A DNA stretch of 64,000 bases from assembly GCA_000727475.1 (NCBI GenBank), contig KL647335.1:62001-126000 (forward strand), in the 5' to 3' direction. This document shows, in pieces, positions 21,991 through 33,674 of the stretch. The DNA comes from Sarcocystis neurona. Its lineage: Eukaryota; Apicomplexa; Conoidasida; Eucoccidiorida; Sarcocystidae. The translations under genes and the position numbers were made by a program. The notes beneath the pieces were generated by a model that had not been told where the DNA came from, did no database searches, and worked only from the letters and a program-made list of their open reading frames with translations. Numbering within the stretch: position 1 is the first letter of the stretch; the number at the start of each line of letters is the position of its first letter.

Positions 21991-24900
21991 GTACGTTCAC
22001 GGCAGGCTTGCATGCGCCAGGAACCTTCTGTGTACTCACGTACAAGTACATCAAATTAATACGGAGAGCTATACACCCATACCTGTGCCTATGAATCTGC
22101 CTAAACATATACATATATATATATATTTACGTATACATGCAGGTATGCGAGTATGTAGGCGTCTGTATCTGTGCGTACATATCCTTGACTAGACGTACAC
22201 ACAGAGTCACATTCATCTATGTGTGTGTGTGTGTCTCTTTCTATCAACTTACATGTATGTAATATGCCCTTGTACATACACATACATATACCCATGTGTA
22301 TATATGCGCCTTTGTGTCCATCTCTATACAGCGACATGCAGAAAGGGGCATGTGCCAGTATACATGTATGTACACATACGACGCTATGGATATACAAATA
22401 TATCTCCCTATTTATATCTACTTCAATATACACGTATATGTATACATATGTGTGCATGTAAGTGTATCTGCGTTTGCGTAGTATATGCGTGCACATATAT
22501 ATATAGTAAGTACGTGCGTCGGTCGCTGTAGCTGTTCAGGCGCTAGCCCTTCCGGGTCGCAGAGCAGGAGAAGGAGAATTTCTGTCTCCCTGCGATGATA
22601 ATACGTATGTGCACATATTATCTGCCACATATACGTGGACATGTACCAGCTATAATATCTTTTGTGTGCCTGTGCCTCAGCCTGTTTCTGTGCATCTCAC
22701 ACATACGTATAGGCATGCAGGAGGCACGAGGACACGCGCGTCTACCAGCAGTTCTACAACCTTCTTGTGTGCCTGTCTTTGAGTCGTGTTTGCTGATTTT
22801 CTCTGGTGATTTACGTCACAGACATCTTCTCTCCATGTGTGTCTTGTGGCCGCGATCTGTCTCCGTCTCCGTCTCTGTCTCCGCTTCTGTCTCTGTGTCT
22901 CCGTCTCCCTCACTGTCTATGTCTCTGTGTCTCCGTCTCCGTCTCCGCCTCTGTCTCCGTCTCCCCTCCGTCTCTGTCTCCTTCTCCGTCTGTCTCTGTC
23001 TCCGTGTCTCCGTCTCCGTCTCCCTCTCTGTCTCCGTCTCCCTTGCCGTCTCTGTCTCCGTCTCCGCCTCTTTTTGTCTCCTTGTGGACAAGTCCGCAGA
23101 CGAGCAGTTTAGCGAGAGAATCACCGGATGAATACACATACGCATACCCCTGTCATTTAATGTATATTCTGCCCCTCGCCTCACACGTTACTTTCTGTAT
23201 TTCTGCTTTCTTGTGGAGTTGACCCTCCGCCTGTGGCTCCGCGCGACCACGGGGTCCTCTCTCTATCTGTCTCTCTCTGTGTCTTTGTCTCCCTTTCTCG
23301 GTTTCTCCTGTCCACTATTTGTATTCGTTCTGCTACATTCGCAGCAGATATCTCCATGAGGACTGCTCGCTCTGTTGCGGCCTTCTCTGTTGTCTACCTG
23401 AACGTTGGTAAATAGTTCCCTCTCTGTTGCGTAGCTGTTGTCTGTCGCCGTCTTGAATTTCTCGATGTGTGTCTCCTATTTCTCTCTTTCGCGTCCTCTG
23501 TGTGGGTCCGTTGTGCTGCTCGCTTGGGGACTGCAACGTGCACCTTGGCCGCGTGCAGCAGCGCCGTCCTCCTAATTTTTCCTCGTAGAAACATCTTCGT
23601 GAACTCTCCTCTACGGTTCCTCTGCCAGAAACTATTTGCATGGCCGCAAGCTCACATACGCATAAACGCCCATCCATACGTTTATACATATATGGACGAG
23701 AGCGTACGAAACTGTCTCCATAGATATGTGTGTGCAGGTGACTGTGTGTGAAACGGTGTACGTACGTCCTCAAACACATGTACGTATCCCTATATATATG
23801 TATATAGGACGATGTACAGCCTTCACATATATATACATGTAGGACAGTGTCCGTACCTCCTAATACGTTTATACATATCTATACATATATGTGTGTATGT
23901 ATATGTGTATGTCCGCATGTATGTAGGGCGGTGTAGGCAAACCCGCTTACGTATGGAAGACGGTGTATGTACACCGTACTACGTATATGCATGTGTACAA
24001 ACGTAGACATAGGAGGAGGGAGCAAAGAAACACAAAATATATCTTTTCCTTCTTCTTTACTATCTATGTGAATATATAGAGAAAGAACTATAGATACTTA
24101 AGTACTTATACACGTTTATATACGTGTACATATGTATGCAAGGAGAGTAAGGAAGTGAGAGAAAACAGGTACTTATATCGCGTTGTCTCTCCTGTATACA
24201 TATATTCATATATGCTGCGTGAGTATAGGGATGCATATTAGCGAGAAGGAGAGAGAAGAATAAGTTAAAAGAGGAGTTTTCCGTTATTTGTGTCTCTGTG
24301 ATGACGGGGGGGGGGGGGGCTCTCTCCATCTATATGCGTTTATATATATATATATTTACATACGTATATCTGTGGAGGGCGGTGCGTAGGGATAGCTGTA
24401 TATACGTAGAGTTTTATATACGTGCAGGCAGCAAAACGCCGTGCGGCTCGCTAGATAGAAAGCGAAGGTCTCTGGAAAAAGTAGACCGAAAGATGAGGAC
24501 ACACTAGTAAGTTTAAGCAAATGCGTCGGGCTTGTGCTTCTCTAACTTTTCTGCTGCAGCACTTTTTGCTTCTCCTCCTCCCCCTTCAGTTCCCCTTGCC
24601 GCTTTTCTGAAAACGAGCGGCAGCAGCAGCAACAGCAGCGGCAGCAACAGCAGCAGCAGCAGTAGGAGCGGCAGCAGCAACGGGACGTACGGTGGTAGTA
24701 GCAGAATGCGGAGCAGCAGCAGCGCAGTTGGTCGAGCGGTAGCAGCAGCAGATGGTGGGGGTCGCTGTTCTGCAACAGCAGACCCGACTGCTGTGAGGGT
24801 GTCTCGTCCTGCAGCAGCAACTGCAACAGGAGAAGCACCAGAAGCAAGAGTAGGAGGCGGGACAACAGGAGGAGCCGCTATCACAGCAGCAGGAGGTGGG

Positions 24901-27900
24901 GGGAGGGACGCTGCTGTTTGCTCTGACTCTGATTTTACAAAGGACAATTTTGGAGAGGAGTACCGATTTGTGTACCGGGCGGGTTGCATGCTGCTGCTGC
25001 CGTGGCTTCTATATTCGGTTCCTGAATCTAAGCGTTTGCAGCAGAAAGGCAGCAGCCTTGATCCTCCACCCTTTCCCCTTCGCCAAAGCAGCAGCAGCAC
25101 GTCTGCCAGCGACACTGCCAGCAACAGCAGCAGCCAACACGACTACAGCCGCAGCAGCAACATTCGCTACGGCAGCAGCAGCAGTTGTCCCTGCAGCAAC
25201 AGCAGTACTTACGACAGCAGCAGCAGCAGTTGTCCCTGCAGCAGCAGCAATACTCAAGACACCAGCAGCAGCAGCAGTTGTCGCTGCAGCAGCACCGGTG
25301 ATCTAGTCAACAGCAGCAGCACTTGTCGCTGCAGCAGCAGCAGTAACCGAGACACCGGCAGCAGCAGTTGTCGCTGCAGCACCAGCAGCCGCGGCGGGAG
25401 GGACGGGGGAGCGACTCATGAGCCTCCTGCTCCAGGATCAGGAGGAGGGAAGATATTCTCATTACCGGTTGTTCTTCGCTTGTCCATAGGTATGTACGTC
25501 AACCGTTTATTTAATTGTTTAGGTTCTTCTCTTGTGTATTCTCTCCGTTTCTGTTGTACGCTCTCTCCGTAGAGTCGTTCTTCTTCTGCTCCAACTTGCC
25601 CTCTTTCCTTGTCCTTCCTTCTTCTCGAATGTGTGGGTCGTTGTATTCTCTCCCCATGGCTACACGTATTGGCCAGGATGTACGTCGAATTACATACATG
25701 TGTATGTCTATATATAGATAAATATCATCTAAGAGAGTACCAGGTGGAGGTGCCTCCTCCATCACAGAGGGTCACACATAGACAGGTATATGGAGAAAGA
25801 GAGAGACAGAGAAAGATAGAGAGGAAGAAATCTTCGCTATAAGTGCGGTGTTCATATATTAATATCTATTTATATTCGGATGTACCTATCTGTATTCGTG
25901 TATCTATATCTATCTATCTATCTATATAGATAGATAGATATCAATCTGTATGTCTATCGTTCTATCTACATATATATATATATACAGATGTGGATATGCG
26001 TGTCTCTATTTCTGTATCTATATTTATATACGTCCGTCTGTGTGTCTATATGTACACGTGTTTCTGTCTATCTGTCTTCATGTATATGTGTATGTGTCTC
26101 TCTATCTGTCTGCATCTATATATATGTATGTGTATAGCTTCTTACAGAGTGATATATACGTGGGTACCTATACATGCATATAAAGACGTGTGGCTGCATT
26201 TTTATTCTACATGCATGCATGCATCACTGTATATATATATATATATATTCTTACAGACGTGTACATGGCTGCGTACATATATATATATATATATATATTT
26301 ATGTATAGGAGAACGTGTGACTCCATTTCTTCTTCTACCTCCACCTATATGTATATGTACAGCTTCTTCTACAGAGTCATACGTGCAGGCCTCTCCACAT
26401 ATGGCTATTGATGCATTTCTGGCCTCTTTCTATTTCTTTTATAAACACAGGCTTTTCGTGAGTCCCACTACATGACCTCTCAAATACGCGTGGGTACGAC
26501 GTGTTGTGGACCCGCTGTCTCTTCCTGCTGTCTTCACTTTGGCCCTCTGTAGTACTGGAGAACCCCCGCACTGCCGCAGCTGTTCTCTCTCTTTTCTTCG
26601 TTTGCTCGGTCTCCCTATTTTCTTGACGTCCCTCTCTTCAGGTGCATGCAGCACGAGTAAATGTGTATCTGCGCCCCCAAGGCAAATACGTAGACGTGCA
26701 GCTCTCTGGACAGAGACACAGAGAAGAAAAAGCGAGGAATACTTAGAAAGAAGAAAGCGATACGAGCCGGGTCTTCGTATATCCTGGCCCATACATGTGT
26801 GCCCGCTTCTCATATATACGGAGAGGCAGAGACAGGTGGAAATCCATCGAGAGAATAGGAGGAGAACAGAGAGAAGTATGGAGGGGGAGGGGAAATCGGA
26901 AGACAGAGAAGGACAGAGAGGTAGGGAGACAGCGGTGAAGAGACGCAGAAGAAGAGAGGGAGAGGAAATGGCTCTGCATATGGCGTCGTTCCTTGTATAT
27001 AGGCGCAAGGGTATGATATATGCTCACCCAGATACATACATACATATATATATAAGTGTATATGAATATGCATACATATGTGTAGAGGGAACCAGCGGTA
27101 GAGAGACAGAGACTGAGACATGCAGAACGAGAGAGAGATAGGGAATAGATCTATGTATCTTCGCTCTTATATAATTGCCCAAGTATGCTGTACCCATTCC
27201 CCTATATACATACATCCATCTACATATATACATATATATAGAGAGAGAGCGATAGAGAGACAGACATGGAGAGATAGGGAAAGAGAGTTATATGAAATGG
27301 GATTGTACGTCTTCGCTCACATATATTTTCCCGTGTATATGAACATTCCCCTGTATAAAGACATTCACGTACGTATATACAATATGTACACGTCCATATA
27401 TATATATACACAGAGAGAGAGAGAGCGGTAGAGAGACAGATATGGAGAGATAGAGAAAGGGATATATATGAAATGGGTCTGTATATCTTTGCTCTTGAAC
27501 AGGTTCCCATGTATCTGATATGTATTCCCCTATGTAGGCATATACATATGTATATATCTACATACATGTATACATGTGTATACACACAGAGAGAGAGAAA
27601 GGGCGAGATCGAGAAGCGTTCGTGTGAGTGAATTAACGAGTGAATACGCTCGTCAGGTTTCCTCCTCGAACGTGGCTGTTTTTCTGTATTTTCTTCGTCT
27701 TTTTCTGTCTTCAGCAACGGTGGAGAAGATGGTCGAGGTCGCCCGCTGCTGTGTCGAAAGGAAAGAACTTGTTGATGTAGGGCGCGCGCTGCAGCTGCTG
27801 TGGGGCTGCGGTCGCCTGCAGCTCTCTGTGTATGCGGCAGCAGAAGAAGCAGCAGACCGCCTTGGCCGACCTCTTTCAATCAACAAGAAACTTCTTCTTG

Positions 27901-30900
27901 CCGCTGCTGCTGAGTAAGAGGAGAGAGCGACACAGAGACAGGGAGACACCGAAACAGAGAGAGACAGGCAGAGAGAAAAAAATATGGAGAAGACGAGAGA
28001 CGGAGACAAAACGCGAGAGCACGGAAGAAGGCAGAGACGTCGAGAGAGAAAGAGGAGGGAAACGAAAGGAAGCAGAAAAAGACAGGAAGGTGTCCATGTG
28101 TATATGTACGTATACGTACACATACACAGATAGGTATGTATATATAGTTGCTCCTGTCTTCGCGACAGACAGATATATGTAGGCAGACAAGTAGATAAGT
28201 AAACGATTCAGATGTACAGAGAGGTATCAATACATAGGTATACAGATAGCTATAAATATATATGTGAATATGTAGAAGGAGACGGGTACAAGTGTATATG
28301 TGCAGACAGGTACAGATAGATAAATATACAGATATTTATAAATACACATGTATATATAAATGGATGGGTAGAATTGTAGATATAGGTAAATAGATATAGA
28401 GATTGTTATGAATAAACATATATATATATACTTGGGTGGGTAGGTTGGTGGGTAGGTTGATCCACGTGTCTGTCTGTGTAGATCTATCATAGATGTATAT
28501 ATGAAGACAGATAGGTGAATAGAGTGTTATATAGGTAAATCTCTATATAGAGAGTGGTTTAAGCACTCCGTGTATATATATATATATAAATATAGGGTAC
28601 ATCACATATGTATATATGTATAGATAGATCTATCATAGATGTATATTTGAAGACAGATAGATGAGTAGACTGTTATAGGTAGATCGCTACATAGAGGATG
28701 GTTTAAGTCCTACATATATGTAGATATATGGTACTTTGTGTGTAGGTACATAGATAGGTAGGTCTATCAAAGACGTACGTGTGAAGACAGATAGGTGAAT
28801 AGATTGTTTTATAGGTAGATCTCTCTATAGAGGGTGGTTTAAGTACTACGTACATATGTATATATGTGTATTATAAATATATGGTACTTCATATATAGAT
28901 AGGTAGATCTATTCTAGACATGGATGTGAAGACAGATCCGTGAATAGGTTGTTGAATAGGTGAACCTCTATCTAGAGGGTGGCTTCATGATCATACATAT
29001 ATATGGTGTATATCAATACACATACGACACTACTTACATGAATATATGTGTAGCTATTATAGATGTATACGTGAAGATACATCGGTGAATAGGTAGTTGA
29101 ATAGGTAGCGACCTACATAGGGGTAGTTTACGTAGTACACATATATATATGTGTTTGTTTGGGAACGAAGGAGACAACGTAAATATTTAGGTGAGTCCTA
29201 TTTTCGATAAAAAGGTATTTCTATATGTCTTCTCCTTCTTGTCTACTTCCGTGTCGCGAGTCATAAACGGCTCGTTTGATCTGCTGGTGTGAAAATGTGT
29301 TTCCGCAGAAACGAAACTTCTCTGAAAGTGGAGCGGCCTGATGCAGTGAGTTTCCCCCCCTTTCCACAAGTTGTTTGCTGCCGTCGCTTCCTCGCTTCAT
29401 TTCACGCATATCTTCCTGCATCTACTTGCAGACTTCACGACAGCCCCTTACCCCCCTCCCCCTCCCCCCTGCATGCAGAGACGACTACCCAGCTACCTGC
29501 TCTCATCTTACAATAGCATCATATGCATACCTATATATACGTATATGTATATGTATAGACGTGCAGCGTATGTAGATGTAGGCGTGCCTACATCTGCGAA
29601 TATTTAATTCTGCAAATGCCTTGGTGAATTTCTTCCCCTCAATTCTGTGAAAATGTAGACGTGGATGTTTGGCTTGTATACATATATATATACACGTATG
29701 AGTACTGTGTACGTATTCTATATCTATATATATGCGCCTACTGTGTGTGTTATCTATATATGTATATGTCTACTGTTTATATATATTATATATATGCCTC
29801 CTGTGTATGTATTGCGTGTTTATATTATATATAGAGAGAGAGAGATGAAGAAAGAGATATGTGTGTGCCTGCTGTATATGTAATATGTGTATATGTATAC
29901 ATATACGCCTCCTGTGTATGTAATATATATATATGTATTCCTACTGTGTGTGTATTATATATATATATGTATATATATATGTATATATGTATATATATAT
30001 GTACATACTTGTCTACTGCGTATGCAAGCCTATATATATGTGCAGAAACATTATCGTGGGTTCTTTAACATTTGTAGAGAGATAGAACTACACATGTGTA
30101 TGTGAATGCACGTCCTTTTATTCTCTCCTTTCGTGTGTCTCTATGTCTGTCTTTGTGTCATAAGTAGGTGCACTCTATAGACGTGAAAGTCTCTCTATAT
30201 GTAGAAGGATCTAAGCGACGGTGAGGCCAAGAGATTGCCGGAAGACACGTGCTCATTTTTCCCACGAATATGACTTCGTTTCGTTTGCACCGTTCTACCT
30301 GCCTTTCTTCACTTCTCCCCGACCCCCCCTCCCACCGGCTCGGCTTTCTCGTTTCTTCTACTCAACAGCTGGGCGAAGCTCGGCTGCTTCCACCTCTCTT
30401 GCTGCTGTCCCTGTCCGGTTGTTGTTTTCCCCCCCCCCTCCTCCCCTCTCTATCTCCTTTCTTTTTGCGACTTCCTTCTTCGTTTGCTGTTCCTGCCTGT
30501 GCGTCTTCGTTCGCCTTCCCAGCGATCTATCAAAGCGGACCTGACAGCAACCGTGGGGCCGCTGCTGCGCGTCCTTGATCGCCTGCAGCACGAAGCAGCG
30601 GCTGCTGCTGCTGCGACTCCATCGTCTTCTTCTCTTCCTTCCTTTCCCGCGCCTGCCTCTCCTGCACCGTATTCTTTCTCTTCTTCTTCCTCGCGTCCTT
30701 CGTTTTCTGCTCGTCAAAAAAGGGGGGCAGAAATTTTCGTCCTGCAGCTTCTACCAGCAGCGACGACGACTCTGCTGCTGCTGCAGCTGGTGCGGGTGCA
30801 GTCCCCTCCTCGCGAGACCTACACGCCGCCTTCCGAGCCTGTCTTTCTTCTCTTACAGTAAGCTGGTTAAGGAAACAGGAACACCCAGAAGCAATTTATC

Positions 30901-30962
30901 AAGAGACAGAAGTCTAGGACAGCACACATACACGAAGATCGAGGCCACGTGTAGAAAGAGTA

Positions 30963-31000
<38 letters not shown>

Positions 31001-33674
31001 GGAGACAATAACAAGTACACTCTCTCTATATGTGTATGTGTATATTGCATTTGGTACTAATGTGTGCAAGGAGAACCCCGAGGAAAGTTTCATTCTCTTC
31101 TCCAAACGCTTTATGGAACAAAAACCACCGAAACATATATACATATATATGTGCAAGGGAGAAGAGACGAATAGAGAGACCTACGGTGCCGTGGAAGTCT
31201 TGCATCTTGTGAATGTTGCTTTTGATTTGTAGCGAGGCCGAGACACGGAAGGGAAAATATTCTCTGCTGAGGAGAAAGTACGTCTACGGATAGATTGACG
31301 ACGAGAAAGAGAGCAAGCGACCTGCACGTGCGTATACACACATATGTATATGACGATATTTTCTTAAGTACTTAAATGTAGAGTATATAACTGTGAGCAG
31401 GCATACAGGACACGTACGTATATATATAGAATTGACTTCAGGTACATACGTACAAATCTGTGTCTATGTCTCTAAGAACAGAGACGATACGTATATATAT
31501 ATATATATATATATATATAAGTAAGCCCTCCTTACATGTATGACTGTGTATACGTATGTATATGTATAAGTATCCTTTCTGCATATTACTGTGAATATAC
31601 ATGTATATGTGTATATTTTAAAGATCTACTGACGCATAGGACTGTGAATATATCTATGTTTATATATATATATATATATATATGTGAGAGGCCCGTCTTA
31701 CATATCTGACTGTGAATATCAATCTATGTACATATATATATATATATATATATGTCAAGGGAGAAACGTAGACAGATGGAGAGCGGAGGCAGAGAAGTGT
31801 TCAATGGTCGCTTTTCTACCATGCGAGAATGTGCGTAAAAGGGGGAGTGTTGTCGCAAGGAGAATTGCCGAAGGTGCGTATATGTGTGTAGGTACTTCCC
31901 GAGTAGGTAGGGATGGGAAGAAGAAGAAGAGATAGCGACAGAAGTAGTAAATGCTTTTCGTAGAGAGGAGTCCCTGGAGTGAAAGGAAGGAAAGTTGTCA
32001 GCGAGGAGAGCTTCCTGATTTGACGGACTCCTCGTCCTTTTATGCAGGGCGAAACGCAGAAATCTGCAGCGACGGAGCCCGTCGAGAATTTTCCACTAAA
32101 AGATCAAATATCGCTCAGTGTTGACCCGACTTTGGGAGGGAAAGTCGCACGAATACAAAAGGCTTTTTTCACCCCACCGAATAAAAGTAGAAAGTATACA
32201 CACACACGCATAGAGAGAGAGGGAGCGATGTATATATATAAATATATGTACGGACGTATATTTGTGTGAGGCTCGAGCTACGTAGACGCACATTTACGTA
32301 CAGACGTCCACGCATAAACATCCATCCACATCCCTACGCACGTGTATATATAAATAAAGGTACACTGGTATATATGTCTATATCTATATCTGTCTGTCTT
32401 TATCTATGTCTATATATGAATGTATACAAACGGAGGCTCATATATATATATATATATATCGGTAGGTACGTGTGCGTAGCTGCGTGTAGCTATCTGTTTG
32501 TGTACCTGTATGTATATACGCAGATGTAGGTACGCACGTATCAGTAAATAGAGTCATTTATAGCTTTGCATCTATATAGCGGTGTCTCTGCGTATTTATA
32601 GAGGTATATGACTTTCGTTTACATTCTCCCCCTGTCTTTCTTTCTCTCTGTCTTTGCACCCGTGTAGCCCCATGGGTGTACGTGTAAATATTGTCGTTTT
32701 TTTCATCATATCGTTTCCCCTTTCTGAGTCTTGCTGCCCTTTTTGTCTGCTTTCCCTGCTGCGTTGAAGGTCCCTTTCTTTTCTTCTTCTTCCCGCGTCA
32801 ATATATTCTTCAGACACTCCCGCTTCACTTGCCGCGAGGCTTCGTTCATTGTGCGCCCTGTTGATGTGGTGCCGATACGTCCTTTTCTCACGGGAGAAAC
32901 TCCTTTCTGACATTTGTTCTCCACGACTGCCTTTTTTGCTCGTTCTTCCTCTCTTTCTACTTGACCGTCTCGTTGGCTGCCTGTTTTCTTCGCGTCGGGA
33001 CTACTGCGACAGCAGAGGCCGCTGGGAGAGGAAATGGTTGCTTGTTGCTGCTGCTTTGCTGCAGGAACTTGAAGAGGAAGAGCCGCTTCCCTGGACCAGC
33101 GGCGGAGCTCGCCAGCAGAAGGGGAAGCAAATGTCATAAAAAAGAAGCACCGACCCACGCGAACAGCAGCAGCAGCACCAGCTCTTCGTTACCTTCAAGA
33201 GAGAAAAGAGAAGAAAACGCAGCAGCGGCAGAAGCAACCTGCTTGTCTTTTCGCTTTCCCCGGGAAAGGTGACGAAGAGGAAGAGAAGACGGCGCAGCTG
33301 CCGGTGCAGCAGCCGAAAGAGCAGCAGAGCAGCAGCCGCCACCGTAACAGCAGGAGCAGCAGCGAAAGAAAATGTGCATCCACCGTCCCCTCCTGTAGGA
33401 AGAGCAGTAGGCTTGTGAACTGCTTAGCTTACATATCTGTAGCAGACACAGGACGAGAAACACTTCTCTTCGCAGCAGTTACAACCGTTTGAAGTTGCGT
33501 CTTTTTCTCCTACCGTGGGAACGAGGAGGGGCAAACCACCAGGATAGTTGCCTTCCTTTCCTTGCAGAGAGCACCGACCAGAAAAAGCTGCCGTCGCTTG
33601 TCGTAGTGCAACAAAATCTCTCTCCCTCTCTTTCGGCAGCAAATCCCGTTCTTCTTTCTAAATTCAGTCTTTAA
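21249..33674 (+). CDS. Multi-exon CAG-rich gene, possible helical-repeat protein; 3' end unresolved
   Basis: Reconstructed from splice signals. Exons are 21249-21990, 23345-23407, 24590-25489, 27715-27913, 29309-29345 and 30523 to about 30857, then probably 31233-31277, 32048 to about 32186, and a terminal exon, either 33013-33139/33272 or 33568-33674. Junction phases for the first six exons are 1, 1, 1, 2, 0 and all agree, giving 647 uninterrupted codons before exon 6. Donors are GTACGT, GTAAAT, GTATGT, GTAAGA, GTGAGT; acceptors are preceded by pyrimidine tracts. Repeat-free parts are helix-rich (exon 1 end, exons 2, 4 and 5). Exon 4 reads ALQLLWGCGRLQL, which recalls FAST/heptatricopeptide-type helical repeats of apicomplexan organellar RNA-binding proteins, but that family call is only a suggestion. 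Exon 1 may not be the first exon. Confidence 0.55.
22856..23080. repeat. Hexamer microsatellite (CTCCGT/CTCTGT)n
   Basis: About 225 bases of alternating GTCTCC and GTCTCT on the plus strand, lying inside the intron 21991-23344. Its six-base unit leaves all frames open, which explains the long Ser/Pro/Leu-like ORFs on both strands here; they are not taken as coding. Confidence 0.85.
23345..23407 (+). CDS. 63-nt internal exon
   Basis: Acceptor CTACATTCGCAG ends at 23344 after a pyrimidine-rich stretch; donor GTAAAT starts at 23408. Phase 1 in and out. It encodes DISMRTARSVAAFSVVYLNV, a helical segment that continues the style of the exon 1 end. Confidence 0.5.
24306..24319. repeat. Poly-G tract of 14 bases
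   Basis: Fourteen consecutive G on the plus strand in the intron before the 24590 exon. The length may be unreliable in assembly. Confidence 0.8.
24590..25489 (+). CDS. Poly-Ser/Ala exon
   Basis: Acceptor CCTCCTCCCCCTTCAG ends at 24589; an alternative acceptor 30 bases earlier gives the same phase. Donor GTATGT starts at 25490. Phase 1 in and out. Ser runs dominate, interrupted by a repeat-free island (SDFTKDNFGEEYRFVYRAG and MLLLPWLLYSVPESK). Simple (CAG)n tracts here are read mainly as Ser. Confidence 0.5.
25911..25940. repeat. 30-bp perfect palindrome built from (TATC)n and (GATA)n
   Basis: TATCTATCTATCTAT is followed directly by its reverse complement, with no loop. It lies in the intron 25490-27714. 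It could extrude as a cruciform; it probably arose by inversion of a tetranucleotide microsatellite. Confidence 0.8.
27085..27600 (+). repeat. Tandem repeat of about 154-176 bp in an intron of the plus-strand gene
   Basis: Units begin with GCGGTAGAGAGACAG or GCGATAGAGAGACAG at 27095, 27249 and 27425. Each continues through GGAGAGATAGGGAAAG, TATGAAATGGG, a TCTTCGCTC or TCTTTGCTC block and ATTCCCCTATA. A more diverged copy may lie upstream from 26815. It is intronic, just before the exon at 27715. Confidence 0.65.
27715..27913 (+). CDS. Repeat-free helical exon
   Basis: Acceptor TTTTTCTGTCTTCAG ends at 27714; donor GTAAGA starts at 27914. Phase 1 in, 2 out. It encodes TVEKMVEVARCCVERKEL, ALQLLWGCGRLQL and EEAADRLGRPLSINKK. 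If the donor were not used, a stop follows at once (TAA 27915-27917), so this exon could instead be terminal. The matching phase of the next exon favours splicing. Confidence 0.55.
28481..29160 (+). repeat. Five-copy tandem repeat, period about 145 bp, in an intron
   Basis: Units start near 28481, 28627, 28761, 28906 and 29051. Each has GATCTATCATAGATGTAT, GTGAAGACAGATAGGTGAAT, TTATATAGGTAGATCTCTAT and a TAGAGGGTGGTTTAAGTAC block, followed by a TA-rich spacer. It occupies the second half of the intron between the exons at 27913 and 29309. Confidence 0.75.
29309..29345 (+). CDS. 37-nt micro-exon
   Basis: Acceptor TTTCCGCAG ends at 29308; strong donor GTGAGT starts at 29346. Phase 2 in, 0 out, as needed to join the exons on either side. 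It encodes ETSLKVERPDA. It is too short to find by ORF length; the claim rests on splice signals and phase. Confidence 0.42.
29700..30030 (+). repeat. Short-period repeat with CTACTGTGTATGTA core
   Basis: About eight copies of CTACTGTGTATGTA or CTCCTGTGTATGTA, spaced about 30-70 bases apart by TA-rich DNA, in the intron 29346-30522. Confidence 0.6.
30523..30857 (+). CDS. Exon with helical start and Ala/Ser-rich middle
   Basis: Acceptor CGTTCGCCTTCCCAG ends at 30522; phase 0 in. It encodes RSIKADLTATVGPLLRVLDR, then Ala and Ser/Pro runs. The best donor is GTAAGC at 30858 (phase 2 out), but the next good exon needs phase 0, so either a weaker donor near 30791 is used or an exon is missing. Confidence 0.45.
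31233..31277 (+). CDS. Possible 45-nt exon
   Basis: Acceptor TGCTTTTGATTTGTAG ends at 31232 and donor GTACGT starts at 31278. The length is divisible by three. In phase 0 it reads RGRDTEGKIFSAEEK, which would run smoothly into the exon at 32048, also phase 0. Confidence 0.3.
31380..31760 (+). repeat. Repeat of about 75 bp in an intron near the gene's 3' end
   Basis: Four or five copies share a CTTACAT-like block, then GACTGTGAATAT, then a TA microsatellite; clearest near 31527, 31580, 31630 and 31690. It differs from the families in the other introns of this gene. Confidence 0.5.
32048..32186 (+). CDS. Repeat-free exon near the 3' end
   Basis: Acceptor GTCCTTTTATGCAG ends at 32047. It encodes GETQKSAATEP, DQISLSVDPTLGGKVARIQK and AFFTPPNK. 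Donors at 32187 (GTAGAA, phase 1) and 32194 (GTATAC, phase 2) lead to different terminal exons. Confidence 0.42.
33568..33674 (+). CDS. Candidate terminal exon
   Basis: A very good acceptor TTGCCTTCCTTTCCTTGCAG ends at 33567; phase 1 in, matching the donor at 32187. It encodes STDQKKLPSLVVVQQNLSPS, then SLSAANPVLLSKFSL and TAA at 33672-33674. The competing ends at 33139 and 33272 use an acceptor at 33012 and are equally open, so this is one of three possibilities. Confidence 0.35.

Noticed and set aside
22595..23222. ORFs on both strands of the GTCTCC hexamer repeat
   Set aside because: A six-base unit leaves all frames open; the Val-Ser-Pro type translation has no protein character and the region lies in an intron.
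24513..25124. Minus-strand ORF ending EKLEKHKPDAFA, antisense to the poly-Ser exon
   Set aside because: The tail looks natural, but upstream it is mainly Leu runs; the plus-strand exon has good splice borders and matching phases.
31071..31150. Protein-like stretch ENPEESFILFSKRFMEQK after TACTAAT
   Set aside because: The AG lies too close to the branch-like site, no pyrimidine tract precedes it, and the phases do not fit the neighbouring exons.
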